64,000 nucleotides of DNA from Ferruginibacter sp. GTDB lineage: Bacteria; Bacteroidota; Bacteroidia; Chitinophagales; Chitinophagaceae. Shown here in pieces: positions 15,946 through 25,299 of the stretch. Each line of letters begins with the position of its first letter. Position 1 is the first letter of the stretch. Under the pieces are notes generated by a model, which saw only the letters and a program-made list of their open reading frames with translations, did not search any database and was not told the DNA's origin. The translations under genes were made by a program, and so were the position numbers. The stretch spans positions 62,001-126,000 of the forward strand of contig JAHBTN010000008.1 of NCBI GenBank assembly GCA_019638575.1, read 5' to 3'.

Positions 15946-16512
15946 ATGAAATTGAACTTGAAAAAAAACTTTTTGCTTATTGCAGGCCTTTTCTTTTTAA
16001 ACTTTACCATACAGGCACAATCAACCGTACCGGCTGCAAATGTAGTTTTAAAAAAAGCAGTTACAGATGCTGGCAATCAAAACAAGAAAGTGCTGCTTAT
16101 CTTTCATGCATCGTGGTGCGGATGGTGCCACAGGATGGATGCAGCATTAAATGATGAAGTATGTAAAAAATTCTTCGATGATAATTTTGTGATTGAACAT
16201 ATCACCGTAATGGAAAGCAAGGGTAAAGAAAACCTCGAAAATGCAGGTGGCAAAGCGATGATGGAGAAATATAATGGTAGGGGTATGGGCCTGCCTTATT
16301 GGGTGGTGTTGGATAAAGATGCAAAACTTTTATACGATTCGCAGGAAAAAGTTACAATGGCCGATGGAACTGTTAAGGGGCAAAATATTGGTTGCCCTGC
16401 CACAGAAAAAGAAGTAGAAAAATTTATTGCTATTCTTAAAAAAACTACTTCACTTACTGCTTCTCAACTTGCCATTATTGCAAAGCGTTTCAGGCAAAGC
16501 GAAAGCAAATAA
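15946..16512 (+). CDS. Exported thioredoxin-like protein with CGWC active site
   Basis: The 188-residue product has a signal peptide ending near TIQAQS (about residue 25) and then a thioredoxin fold of the DsbD-gamma/thioredoxin_7 kind. The redox motif is W57-C58-G59-W60-C61-H62, followed by a segment ending GLPYWVVLDKDAKLLYDSQ, with the expected cis-Pro in GLPYW. It is predicted to act in the periplasm or outside the membrane as a thiol reductase or disulfide carrier. It lies 33 nt after the type IX cargo gene, which is Cys-rich outside its sorting domain, so a folding role for that protein is a reasonable guess. Confidence 0.85.
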   Translation: MKLNLKKNFLLIAGLFFLNFTIQAQSTVPAANVVLKKAVTDAGNQNKKVLLIFHASWCGWCHRMDAALNDEVCKKFFDDNFVIEHITVMESKGKENLENAGGKAMMEKYNGRGMGLPYWVVLDKDAKLLYDSQEKVTMADGTVKGQNIGCPATEKEVEKFIAILKKTTSLTASQLAIIAKRFRQSESK

Positions 16513-16531
16513 TATTTGCATAAATGCTAAA

Positions 16532-16568
16532 AAAATCCCCGGTATATTTTCAATTATCCGGGGATTTT
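16532..16568. terminator. Bidirectional terminator between convergent genes
   Basis: AAAATCCCCGG at 16532-16542 pairs perfectly with CCGGGGATTTT at 16558-16568 across a 15-nt loop. The A and T flanks make it work as a T-tailed hairpin in both directions. It lies between the stop codons at 16512 and 16587. Confidence 0.85.
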
Positions 16569-16586
16569 CTTTTCAGCTAAATAATT

Positions 16587-18428
16587 TTATTGCTTTGTTA
16601 TTTTTTGAACGGTAGAATTTGTTTTAAGTATGTACATGCCCGGCTTAAGATTACTTACATCTATATTTACCTGGGCAGGGCTAATCTTTTGCAATGTAAC
16701 AAGTTTCGATAGGTCTTGCCCCTGCATATTGTAAATTGAAACCCGTTGCAGTTCATCTTCATCAGCTTTTATAGTTAATAACTGCACTACCGGGTTAGGA
16801 TACACATTTATATTAAACTTACCCGTTTTATTAAGATTTACAGTTTTTATTACAGAATAGCTGTGCACATTATTAATATCGGTTTGTTTTAACCTGTAAA
16901 ATGAAATACCGTTGTAAGGAGTTTCGTCGGTAACAGCATAATTTAAAATGTCGTTTGAGTTTCCTGCACCAGTAATAGTTTTTACATCTTCCCAGTTAAT
17001 ATTATCTTTTGAACGCTGCACAGTAAACAATGCATTATTAAATTGGGTAGATGTTTGCCAGCTTACCAATACATTGTTTTTATTTACCGGTACAGCATTA
17101 AACATTGTAAGAGTAACTGGTAATGGGGTTTGCAACAGGTTGGTAGTTGCCAATGTAAAACGAAGGTTATTGGTAATTGCACTAACACCGTTAAAAGCAT
17201 AAATACCACTACCCAATGAAACAGCGCCTGCAATAGGTGTTTCATCGGCAAAGATGCCGTCGTTATCCGTATCAATCAGCAAGCGCAGGTCGGATGTGGT
17301 AACGGCGCCAAATCCACTTAAATCCCATTGCATATCTATACTGCCAACATCAACCGGCGATCCTGCAGTGTTTACTTCATTAACCCTCCATACCCTTGCA
17401 AACCTTGATGCTACACCTGCAGGAACATCGCTGTTATTAACAGCCTGCTGCACTCCGTTATCATGGCCCCAAAGTAAAAATTCGTCATTATCAAGGCCGG
17501 TGGCATTTAGTATACGAACAATACCATTTCCTTTTGAATCGGTATGCTGGTTGGCTGCATCAATGCGGCCAATTCCGGCCACATCAAAATCATAATCGCC
17601 GTTGGTATTATCGTCTTGTTCATACAAATCTTCAGAATTTAGCACATAATCATACTTTGCAGAAAGGTAGTTTTCTACAATTATTTTTTGAGCATCATTT
17701 AAAACCGTATTGTACATGATTATTTCACCAATGGAGCCATCAAAATAAAAATCAGGCGCTGCTTCGTTATTGCCTGCACCAATTCGCATTGGCTGAGCAC
17801 CATTAGGTGTAACTGTTACACCTGTATTGGTATAAACAGTACCCCTTTGCATTGATAATTCTTTAGTACCCGAACTGTTATCGAAACTTATCATTTGCGA
17901 AGCCCAGTTTCCTGCTGTTGATACTCCCGAAAAAATTTGGTCCCAGGGATTACCAGTGCTTCCTGTCCAAAAACTCCAGTCATCAATTGCAGGGCCGGCA
18001 TATAAAATAAAACCTGCTGTATTTCCTAATACAACATCATTATCCCGGTTTGAATATATTGCTTTGTAACTTGCACTGGATGTAACATTACATGCCGAAA
18101 ATATTGTGAAGTTTGTTGGTGAAAGTGCTGCGGTATATGCTCTCTCAAAATAATCACTGGTACCATTAAAAGTTAAAGCAGCATTGCCGTTTTGTGCAGG
18201 CTTGCTAAGCGTTGCACCATTGCCAGATGTAAAATTATGGTTGTAGCCAGATGCATCTGCCCAACTGGTAATGGTAGATCCATTGCTGCCTGCAATATTA
18301 TTTGCATTCATCCATAAAATAAGGTTTGATGAGCCGTTGGTACTACCCACACCACCGGGGCCTGTTTGAGCAAACAAGCCAAATGGAGCAATCATTAATA
18401 AGGTAAGAATTGTAGAAAATGTTCTCAT
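16587..18428 (-). CDS. Secreted LamG-like protein with type IX (type A) sorting domain
   Basis: The 613-residue product has a signal peptide ending near GLFAQ (about residue 21). A concanavalin/LamG-like beta-sandwich spans about 35-240, including LWMNANNIAG, ADASGYNHNF and FNGTSDYFER. A DUF8202-like region follows at about 250-420, with NGDYDFDVAGIGRID and FLLWGHDNG. A fibronectin-like segment at about 435-530 contains VSWQTSTQFNNALFTVQRS. The final roughly 75 residues, beginning INVYPNPVVQLL and ending MYILKTNSTVQKITKQ, form a type A T9SS sorting domain. It is predicted to be exported across the outer membrane. The ligand is unknown. Confidence 0.9.
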   Translation of the reverse strand: MRTFSTILTLLMIAPFGLFAQTGPGGVGSTNGSSNLILWMNANNIAGSNGSTITSWADASGYNHNFTSGNGATLSKPAQNGNAALTFNGTSDYFERAYTAALSPTNFTIFSACNVTSSASYKAIYSNRDNDVVLGNTAGFILYAGPAIDDWSFWTGSTGNPWDQIFSGVSTAGNWASQMISFDNSSGTKELSMQRGTVYTNTGVTVTPNGAQPMRIGAGNNEAAPDFYFDGSIGEIIMYNTVLNDAQKIIVENYLSAKYDYVLNSEDLYEQDDNTNGDYDFDVAGIGRIDAANQHTDSKGNGIVRILNATGLDNDEFLLWGHDNGVQQAVNNSDVPAGVASRFARVWRVNEVNTAGSPVDVGSIDMQWDLSGFGAVTTSDLRLLIDTDNDGIFADETPIAGAVSLGSGIYAFNGVSAITNNLRFTLATTNLLQTPLPVTLTMFNAVPVNKNNVLVSWQTSTQFNNALFTVQRSKDNINWEDVKTITGAGNSNDILNYAVTDETPYNGISFYRLKQTDINNVHSYSVIKTVNLNKTGKFNINVYPNPVVQLLTIKADEDELQRVSIYNMQGQDLSKLVTLQKISPAQVNIDVSNLKPGMYILKTNSTVQKITKQ

Positions 18429-18587
18429 AATTGATGAATATTTTTTTAAAAGTAATACAATATTGCAGGATATCTAAATATTTATTTTAACCTTTTTTGT
18501 TAATGAATTACGAATGAAAAGGCAAGGCAAGTTTTGATTACAGAGAGAGTTATAAATCAATGATTTCATTAAAAAGGTGAAGGATTT

Positions 18588-19574
18588 TTAAAACAAACCG
18601 CCTGTTTTTCCGGTCTCCGTTTCCATCATTTTTTCTTGTTTTTCCCTTTCTTCAGCAATGGTCTTTAAAGATTTGATACTTACATTCAGTTCAAAACCAA
18701 TAAGCAGTGCCAATGAATTGATAAAGATGAGCGCCATTAATACGATGATGCTGCCAATGGAACCGTATAAGGCATTGTAACGGCCAAAATTATTTACGAA
18801 ATATGAAAAACCCAGCGATGCCATAATACAAAGGAAAGTGGCCAGGATAGCACCGGGCGAAATTAACCGCCACCGCTTTTGTACAGCCGGTGCATATTTA
18901 TAAATGAATGCAATGGAATAAAACACCAGCGCAATGATGAATATCCATCTTATGTACGAGATTAAGCTTATCCAAAAAATACTTTTAAGTCCCATCCATT
19001 TTAAAAAAGCTGATTGAGTAATAAGTAAAATAAGGCATCCCAGTACCAGGCCAAAAATGAGCGAAGTGAGGCGAATGGCTATCCAGCGGTTCATAAGCCC
19101 CTTTCTTTTTTCGAAGCCAATATAATTTTTGTTGAACGATCGCATTAAACCCATCATGGCATTGGAAGCAAAAAACAAAGCCAGTAACAAACCAAACGAA
19201 AGCAAGCTAAATACCGGCGACCGAAAAAAAGTATCATCAATAAATTTTATGATGTCTTTATTGTAACCTTCTGCAGGAATGATATCTTTAATGATTAGGG
19301 AAAGCTGTTTCATAATTTCCCTTTTTTTTATAAAAGGAAGATTAGGCACCAACGTAAATAAAAATAAGAATGATGGAGGTATGGCCATGATAAAATTATA
19401 TGCAATAGCCGATGCCCGTTCAGTTAAGCCAACAGTTTTTATTTGCCTATAAAAAAATCGTGCAACATCATACAAAGGCACACCCTCAAAACCCGGTAAA
19501 TACCAGTGTTTGCTTTTATTTAATATAAATGCAAGTGGGGTTTTGGTTATGAGTATGCGTTCTATTTTGGTCAT
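18588..19574 (-). CDS. YihY/BrkB-family inner-membrane protein
   Basis: The 328-residue product has a cytoplasmic N-terminus and about six transmembrane segments between residues 60 and 300. The family motif around ERASAIAYNFIMAIPPSFL (52-70) and the late segment GSIIVLMALIFINSLALLIGFELN are typical of YihY/UPF0761 (formerly called RNase BN in error). Function is unknown; the family has been linked to virulence and to transport. The last 20 residues are charged, Lys/Glu-rich and probably cytoplasmic. The gene is followed on the same strand by no obvious terminator and lies downstream of mltG with an 86-nt gap. Confidence 0.88.
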   Translation of the reverse strand: MTKIERILITKTPLAFILNKSKHWYLPGFEGVPLYDVARFFYRQIKTVGLTERASAIAYNFIMAIPPSFLFLFTLVPNLPFIKKREIMKQLSLIIKDIIPAEGYNKDIIKFIDDTFFRSPVFSLLSFGLLLALFFASNAMMGLMRSFNKNYIGFEKRKGLMNRWIAIRLTSLIFGLVLGCLILLITQSAFLKWMGLKSIFWISLISYIRWIFIIALVFYSIAFIYKYAPAVQKRWRLISPGAILATFLCIMASLGFSYFVNNFGRYNALYGSIGSIIVLMALIFINSLALLIGFELNVSIKSLKTIAEEREKQEKMMETETGKTGGLF

Positions 19575-19660
19575 GTACTCAATACTGTTATTGCTGCAAT
19601 ATAATAAATCATGAATTCATGCTTTTATGGCAATCGGGATTAATACAATCTGTAAATAAC

Positions 19661-20686
19661 TTACTTATTTGCTCTTGCCCTTATTAAACTGTCTAATGCC
19701 TGTTGATAAGCTTTGGCATTTATTTGGTGCTCGGCATACGTGCTGGCAAAATTGCTATAGCCATCAAAGGTTGGTTTAGCTACAAAATACAAATAATTAG
19801 TTTTGGGTGCATTTAAAACAGCATCTATTGTTTTTACCGATGGTGTGCAAATTGGTCCCGGCGGCAACCCTGTATTTACATAAGTGTTAAATGGTGATGG
19901 GTAATTAAGGTGTGTGAACAAAATACGGGTAAGTTTAAAATCTTTCATTGCAAATTTTACAGTTGGGTCGGCTTGTAATTTCATACCCAAAGCAATCCTG
20001 TTTATATACACGCTGGCAATTTTTCCTTTGTCTTCTTCTTTATTGGTTTCTTCTTCTACAATGCTTGCCATGCTGTAAACCTGCTCCGGCGTAAGGTTAA
20101 TAGCTTTTGCTTTTGCAAGCCTGTCTGCCGTCCAAAACTTTATTTTTTCGTCATTCAGTTTCTTTATTATTTTACTGGCAGGTGTGTTCCAATAAAAACT
20201 GTAGGTGTTGGGTATTACCAATGTAATAATGGTGTTGCTATCAACATTAAACTGATGCCAGGTTTGTGAATCATTTAATGCATTCATAAAACTGGCCGAA
20301 TCGCATTCAAAATTGGCAGCAATTTTTTGAGCCAAATCTTCTTTGGTTCTTATTTTATTAATAACAAGATTAACAGGCGCCTGGCTACCCGACCTTAACA
20401 TGCGTAAAAGTTTGTAAAGGCTGGTGCCCGAATTGATTTTATATCTTCCGGCTTTTACATGGCTCGGGTATTTTATCCTGTTTGATAAAAAATCAAAGAA
20501 TAAACTGTTGTGGATAATCTTTTCATCCAGCAGGTTTTGCTTTACATCAGCATATACAGTGCCTGTTTTAATATAAAAGTATTTTCCCTCAGGCGCTGAT
20601 ACGGTGGGGCCCAAAAATTGCCAGGTTATAAATCCTGCTGCTAATAAAATTATACACAATAAGGATATTGTTATTCTTTTTTTCAT
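19661..20686 (-). CDS. mltG: Endolytic murein transglycosylase MltG
   Basis: This membrane-anchored enzyme (YceG family) cleaves nascent peptidoglycan glycan strands and helps set their length. The 341 residues begin with a single signal-anchor helix (about 4-24). The catalytic domain carries MASIVEEETNKEEDKGKIASVY near 205-225, with the expected catalytic Glu, then LQADPTVKF and LPPGPICTPS, all diagnostic. A LysM-like N-terminal part is visible at about 40-105. It lies just downstream of the secG terminator, so it probably has its own promoter, which I could not place. Confidence 0.95.
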   Translation of the reverse strand: MKKRITISLLCIILLAAGFITWQFLGPTVSAPEGKYFYIKTGTVYADVKQNLLDEKIIHNSLFFDFLSNRIKYPSHVKAGRYKINSGTSLYKLLRMLRSGSQAPVNLVINKIRTKEDLAQKIAANFECDSASFMNALNDSQTWHQFNVDSNTIITLVIPNTYSFYWNTPASKIIKKLNDEKIKFWTADRLAKAKAINLTPEQVYSMASIVEEETNKEEDKGKIASVYINRIALGMKLQADPTVKFAMKDFKLTRILFTHLNYPSPFNTYVNTGLPPGPICTPSVKTIDAVLNAPKTNYLYFVAKPTFDGYSNFASTYAEHQINAKAYQQALDSLIRARANK

Positions 20687-20701
20687 AAAAGCAAAATAAA
20701 G

Positions 20702-20728
20702 AAAAAACCCCGCCTGTATCCGGCGGGG
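20702..20728 (-). terminator. Rho-independent terminator of the miaB-secG operon
   Basis: On the minus strand CCCCGCC pairs with GGCGGGG across a 7-nt loop, followed by six T residues. It begins about 20 nt after the secG stop and separates the operon from mltG. Confidence 0.9.
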
Positions 20729-20749
20729 TAGTCAATATTTTATTAAAGA

Positions 20750-21097
20750 TTATTTTTTTGAAGTATCGGGGCTGGTAGGCAAAGTTCCGGTAGCTGCAGG
20801 GGTAGTTGCCGCAGGGGTTTTGGTTGATATGTTTTCAATTAATCCCTTGTTGGGGGCTGTTCCTTCGCCATTTTTTGGTATAAAAGCCGGGGAAATAAGG
20901 CATAATAAACCAATGATGCCGGCAAAAAGCCAAGTACCCTTTTCAAGTATATCGGTAGTTTGTTTTACACCCATTATCTGGTTACCAAAACCACCAAAGC
21001 TGCTGCTTAAACCACCACCTTTTGGATTTTGTATCAACACTATGATTCCTAAAATCACAGAAGCAATAATCACTAATATCCCAAATAAGACTAACAT
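20750..21097 (-). CDS. secG: Preprotein translocase subunit SecG
   Basis: This small subunit of the SecYEG channel stimulates SecA-driven export. The 115 residues show the family arrangement: helix 1 at about 4-22, the loop with QNPKGGGLSSSFGG at 24-37, then helix 2 at about 52-72. The Bacteroidota-type C-terminal tail is Thr/Pro/Ala-rich and low in complexity. It is the last gene of the operon, 7 nt after the TPR-like gene, and is followed by a strong terminator. Confidence 0.93.
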   Translation of the reverse strand: MLVLFGILVIIASVILGIIVLIQNPKGGGLSSSFGGFGNQIMGVKQTTDILEKGTWLFAGIIGLLCLISPAFIPKNGEGTAPNKGLIENISTKTPAATTPAATGTLPTSPDTSKK

Positions 21098-21104
21098 GTT
21101 TTGT

Positions 21105-21896
21105 TTATTTTAAATTTTCAATTTTGGCTGCAAAGTAAGCGCTTTTGGCAGGATTGAGCAAACTTAATTTTTCGAATATTTCTATGGCTTTTTCTTTTTT
21201 TCCCTGTTTTATATATACTTCGGCCATAGAAACAGTTAATACTTCGTTTTCTGCATTGCTTTTTTCGGCCAATGTTTGTACCAGTTCATCATTTTGTGTT
21301 TCGGGTAGGGAGCCGCTTTCATGTACTTTCTTCATGGTTTTAAGCCACTCGGTAAAGCTTTTCATTTGCCTGCCCAGTTTATCTGCTGTTTGTGCATCTT
21401 CATTTAGTTTAATACCCTGCGATGCAAAATAATCCACCACATGCATAGGTTCAAATAACAGCTCTTCTGTACTATTGGTTTTTAGTTCGGGAAGCTTTAG
21501 TTCAATCTTCATCGGTTCAATCTCTGCTTCTGATGCGTTATCCATTTCTTCAGTTGGAATATGTTTTGCCTGGTTGATTGTTATTGCAGGCTCTTCACTT
21601 GAATTTGCAGTAATTGCATTTTTGTTGCTGTGTTGTTGTGAAATGCTGATAGCCGACCCCGATCCGGTTTGCTGTAATTGAAAATGTAACCAATGCGGAT
21701 TATTAAAGAGGATATTTGTTTTGCAAACTTGTTTATCATACTCATCACTCCCTTTTTCGGTTTTGTGTAAAAGATAAAACTGTGCCGGCGAAAAATATGG
21801 ATGTTTACCGGTAATTTCTTTAAGAAAACCAATATTACCGGTATCCGAATAATCCCGGTTAAATAAAAATTCAAAAAGTGACTGGTTTTGCAACAT
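21105..21896 (-). CDS. Hypothetical protein with C-terminal TPR-like repeat
   Basis: The 263-residue product is predicted cytoplasmic, with no signal peptide or membrane segment. Residues 1-80 are moderately conserved in style, and about 85-140 form an acidic low-complexity linker. The part at about 150-263 is helical and ends in a TPR-like hairpin (VYIKQGKKEKAIEIFEKL, then LNPAKSAYFAAKIENL). I do not know the function. Its fixed place between lptE and secG in a tight operon (15 nt and 7 nt gaps) suggests an envelope-related role, but that is only context. Confidence 0.75.
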   Translation of the reverse strand: MLQNQSLFEFLFNRDYSDTGNIGFLKEITGKHPYFSPAQFYLLHKTEKGSDEYDKQVCKTNILFNNPHWLHFQLQQTGSGSAISISQQHSNKNAITANSSEEPAITINQAKHIPTEEMDNASEAEIEPMKIELKLPELKTNSTEELLFEPMHVVDYFASQGIKLNEDAQTADKLGRQMKSFTEWLKTMKKVHESGSLPETQNDELVQTLAEKSNAENEVLTVSMAEVYIKQGKKEKAIEIFEKLSLLNPAKSAYFAAKIENLK

Positions 21897-21911
21897 ACTT
21901 TAAAAATGGTA

Positions 21912-22439
21912 TTACCAGTTTGAAAATATCTTATTAAAAATGGCGTCGGTAAGGTTCTTCACTATATCTTCTCCGCTTCTTTGTTCTACCTGGTTAAGGC
22001 TAAGGTTTGCATCAAAGTCTAAACTGTAAGGTATATCGGTTTCAAAGTTTTTTGTTTCATCTAGTTTGTTTTTAAAAATAAGATGAAAAGTTACCGATAA
22101 CCTGTTAAGGCTTGTTGAGCTATTGCTAATACCTGTTGTACTAATGTAATAACTTGAAACAAAACCGCTTATATCGTAATGTGCATCATCATCATTGGTT
22201 TGCCTTAACCTTGTGGTGCTAATAATTTTTTGTTTTAATTTTTCAGTTAACTGAGGGCTTAACTGCGGGTTTTTATAATCGGCTTTATTTTCAAAATAGT
22301 TCACCCTAAAAGTTTTTACTTCGGGCGCCATGCTTATATCCTGGAAACCATATTTACAGGTGGCAAAATTAAAGATTAACAGTATCAGCAATCCTGCCAT
22401 TAGCCGCCAGCCTGTTATTGGCTTATTCTTCAATGTCAT
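21912..22439 (-). CDS. lptE: LPS-assembly lipoprotein, LptE family
   Basis: LptE plugs the LptD barrel and helps deliver LPS to the outer-membrane surface. The 175-residue product has an N-terminal hydrophobic stretch ending at Cys28 (FNFATCKYGFQD). The lipobox has Thr at -1, which is less common. The mature domain has the Bacteroidota LptE pattern: FxVNYFENKA, SPQLTEKLKQKI near 60-70, YDISGFVSSYY near 87-97, and a C-terminal helix ending NKIFSNW. It overlaps the end of the upstream sigma-54 activator gene by 17 nt, so translation may be coupled. Confidence 0.88.
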   Translation of the reverse strand: MTLKNKPITGWRLMAGLLILLIFNFATCKYGFQDISMAPEVKTFRVNYFENKADYKNPQLSPQLTEKLKQKIISTTRLRQTNDDDAHYDISGFVSSYYISTTGISNSSTSLNRLSVTFHLIFKNKLDETKNFETDIPYSLDFDANLSLNQVEQRSGEDIVKNLTDAIFNKIFSNW

Positions 22440-23667
22440 ACTCTTTTAATTTACGGTACAATGTACGTTCACTAATGCCCAAATCAAGCGAAGCATCTTT
22501 GCGTTTGCCCCTGTGTTTTTTTAATGCTTTTATAATTAGTTCTTTTTCCTTATCTACAATGCTTAATGATTCTTCCACGTCTTCGTGCTGCTGAATGGCA
22601 TCGCCATTATTATGTTGTAAAAAAACCGGTTGCGCTGCAGTAATGCCAACTTTGCTATGGTTAATAGCTGCCAGTTGCTGATCGTCGTACACAGGGGCTA
22701 AATCATGATGATTGGCAAATTGAGCAATATTGGGATTTTGCAAAAGGTCGAAAAACATTTTCTTAAGTTCATTTACATCCTTTTTCATGTCGAAAAAGAG
22801 TTTGTATAGAATTTCTCTTTCATTGGCAAACTCCGACTGGCTTACCGAACCCTGGCTATTGGCAAGAACAGGCAGCCTTGAATAGTTATGTTCGGGTAAA
22901 AAACTTTTCATAGTAGCTGCGTTAATCACTTTATCCTTTGTAAGTACAGATATTTGTTCGGCAATATTTTTCAATTCCCTTACATTGCCCGGCCATGGAT
23001 AGTTTATCAATACTTCTTTAGCGCCTTCATCTAATTGCACCGGCGTACCTTTATACCGGTCGGAAAAATCTGTAACAAATTTCCTAAACAATAAATAAAT
23101 ATCTTCTTTACGCTCTCTTAATGCCGGAACCCTTATGGGAACTGTGTTTAAGCGATAGTAAAGATCTTCCCTGAACCGGTTGGTTTGTGTATGTTCTATT
23201 AATTCTTTGTTAGTAGCAGCAATTACCCGAACATCGGTTTTTTGCACTTTGCTGCTGCCTACACGAATGTATTCGCCTGCTTCAAGCACTCGTAATAATC
23301 GGGCTTGCGTACCCAATGGCAGTTCTCCAATTTCATCCAAAAAAATGGTACCGCCATTTACTGTTTCAAAATAACCTTTGCGGCTGTCAACAGCACCGGT
23401 AAAAGAGCCTTTTTCGTGGCCAAATAATTCGGAGTCGATGGTGCCTTCGGGTATAGCACCGCAGTTTACGGCAATAAATGGGTTGTGTTTCCTGGCACTT
23501 AGTGAATGAATGATCTGTGAAAATACTTCTTTACCCACACCGCTTTCGCCGTTTATAAGAACACTTAAATCTGTATTGGCAACCTGCACTGCTACATTTA
23601 ATGCATGGTTAAGCCCCGGCGAATTGCCAATGATGCCAAAACGGTTTTTTATTGTTTGTAATTCCAT
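22423..23667 (-). CDS. Sigma-54-dependent transcriptional activator without receiver domain
   Basis: The 414-residue protein starts almost directly with the AAA+ domain. Walker A is GESGVGKE at 40-47, the sigma-54 contact loop is GSFTGA at 87-92, Walker B is GGTIFLDEIGEL at 105-116, and an arginine-finger region follows. A coiled-coil-prone linker (about 280-320, FFDMKKDVNELKKMF) leads to a Fis-type helix-turn-helix at about 391-414 (LGISERTLYRKLKEYD). No N-terminal sensory or receiver domain exists, so control must come from elsewhere. It lies 12 nt after miaB and overlaps lptE. Such activators at this locus recur in Bacteroidota. Targets are unknown. Confidence 0.93.
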   Translation of the reverse strand: MELQTIKNRFGIIGNSPGLNHALNVAVQVANTDLSVLINGESGVGKEVFSQIIHSLSARKHNPFIAVNCGAIPEGTIDSELFGHEKGSFTGAVDSRKGYFETVNGGTIFLDEIGELPLGTQARLLRVLEAGEYIRVGSSKVQKTDVRVIAATNKELIEHTQTNRFREDLYYRLNTVPIRVPALRERKEDIYLLFRKFVTDFSDRYKGTPVQLDEGAKEVLINYPWPGNVRELKNIAEQISVLTKDKVINAATMKSFLPEHNYSRLPVLANSQGSVSQSEFANEREILYKLFFDMKKDVNELKKMFFDLLQNPNIAQFANHHDLAPVYDDQQLAAINHSKVGITAAQPVFLQHNNGDAIQQHEDVEESLSIVDKEKELIIKALKKHRGKRKDASLDLGISERTLYRKLKEYDIEE

Positions 23668-23679
23668 GTTTGTAATGCC

Positions 23680-25122
23680 TTAATTAATTATTGGCCGTTT
23701 ATCAGCAGCAGGTATTACTTCACCAATAAGCGTACCTGCTGTGCAACTGTTTATTTTTGTATAAACATATTGGCCTGGTTTAATGTTTCCTTTAGCAAAT
23801 ACTACTACTTTATTTTGATCCGTTCTTCCAAAAAGTTCATCTTCATTTTTTTTGGATGAGCCTTCTACCAATATTTTAAATGTTTTTCCTACATCCCGCT
23901 GCATACTTTGTAAAGAATGTATGCGGTGCAGGTCAATCATTTCCTGCAGCCTTCTTTTCTTAACATCAAGTGGTACATCATCTTCAAACCTGCGGGCAGC
24001 AAGGGTTCCCGGTCTTTCGCTGTAAAAATACATATAGGCCAAATCGTATTTGCAATATTCCAAAAGACTTAACGATTGTTGGTGATCTTCTTCAGTTTCG
24101 GTACAAAAACCTGCTATCATATCAGTAGATAAGCCACAATCGGGTATCAGTTCTTTAATACGGTTCACTTTTGTAATATACCATTCCCTGCTGTAGGTAC
24201 GGTTCATCAACTGCAGTATTCGGCTGCTGCCGCTTTGTACCGGCAAGTGTATGTAGTTGCAAATATTTTCGTATTTGGCAATTGTGTGCAGTACTTCGTC
24301 GGTAATATCTTTTGGATGAGAAGTAGAAAAACGTACCCGTAGCAAGGGAGATATAAGAGCTACCTGTTCCATCAGCATAGCAAAAGTGATACGTTCATCT
24401 TTTTGTTCATCTACCCAATAATAGCTGTCTACATTTTGTCCAAGCAGGGTTACTTCCCTGTATCCTTCATCAAACAATGCCTTACATTCATTTATGATGG
24501 AATGTGCATCACGGCTACGTTCTCTGCCCCTTGTAAAAGGCACCACACAAAACGAACACATGTTATTACAACCACGCATGATGCTTACAAATGCTGTAAC
24601 GCCATTGCTGTTTAATCTTATTGGCGAAATATCGGCATAGGTTTCATCACGGCTTAATAAAACGTTTACTGCTTTTTGCCCAGTTTCGGCTTCTTCAATA
24701 AGGCCGGGCAGGGTTCGGTAAGCATCGGGCCCCACCACCAGGTCAACCAATTTTTCTTCTTCTAAAAACTGTGCTTTTAGCCGCTCGGCCATGCATCCTA
24801 ATACGCCTACCAGCATCCCGGGATTTCTTTTTTTTGCCTTCCTGAATTCTGTAAGCCTTCTTCTAACGGTTTGCTCAGCTTTTTCACGTATAGAGCAAGT
24901 GTTTATAAATATTAAATCTGCTTGTGTAAAATCGGTGGTAGCGCCAAAGCCGTTTTCGTGTAAGATGGATGCAACTACTTCACTGTCGGCAAAGTTCATG
25001 GCACAGCCATAGCTTTCTATATAAAACAGCTTTTTATTTTGGCTGTCGGCCAGGGCATTTCCGGCAAATGCTTCGCCCTGCCTGGCTTCATCATGCTCTT
25101 TTGCTTTCACAAAATCCAACAT
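23680..25122 (-). CDS. miaB: tRNA methylthiotransferase MiaB
   Basis: This radical-SAM enzyme adds the 2-methylthio group to N6-isopentenyl-A37 of tRNAs. The 480 residues contain the N-terminal UPF0004 domain, with three cluster Cys in [23 protein letters not shown] and GVLGCMAE. The radical-SAM CxxxCxxC motif is [18 protein letters not shown] at about residue 190. A TRAM domain lies at the C-terminus (about 410-475). Length and order match bacterial MiaB. It is the first gene of the miaB-activator-lptE-TPR-secG operon and has a -7 box upstream. Confidence 0.96.
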   Translation of the reverse strand: MLDFVKAKEHDEARQGEAFAGNALADSQNKKLFYIESYGCAMNFADSEVVASILHENGFGATTDFTQADLIFINTCSIREKAEQTVRRRLTEFRKAKKRNPGMLVGVLGCMAERLKAQFLEEEKLVDLVVGPDAYRTLPGLIEEAETGQKAVNVLLSRDETYADISPIRLNSNGVTAFVSIMRGCNNMCSFCVVPFTRGRERSRDAHSIINECKALFDEGYREVTLLGQNVDSYYWVDEQKDERITFAMLMEQVALISPLLRVRFSTSHPKDITDEVLHTIAKYENICNYIHLPVQSGSSRILQLMNRTYSREWYITKVNRIKELIPDCGLSTDMIAGFCTETEEDHQQSLSLLEYCKYDLAYMYFYSERPGTLAARRFEDDVPLDVKKRRLQEMIDLHRIHSLQSMQRDVGKTFKILVEGSSKKNEDELFGRTDQNKVVVFAKGNIKPGQYVYTKINSCTAGTLIGEVIPAADKRPIIN

Positions 25123-25144
25123 CCGTATATTTTTTTTTGAGCAG

Positions 25145-25152
25145 CAAAGATA
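25145..25152 (-). promoter_or_regulatory. -7 box TATCTTTG for the miaB operon
   Basis: Exact TAnnTTTG on the minus strand, 22 nt before the miaB ATG. No clear -33 element was found. Confidence 0.45.
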
Positions 25153-25299
25153 ACTTAAACTACGGAATTAGTGCCAGTTTGGCAGATGTTAATTGTATAA
25201 TTTATTTATAAAATGCCGAATTTATTGAGATAGATATAGCTATCTACACAATCATTTAAAAAATTAAAGTGTATGTGATAATTTGATTCTGCAACTGGT

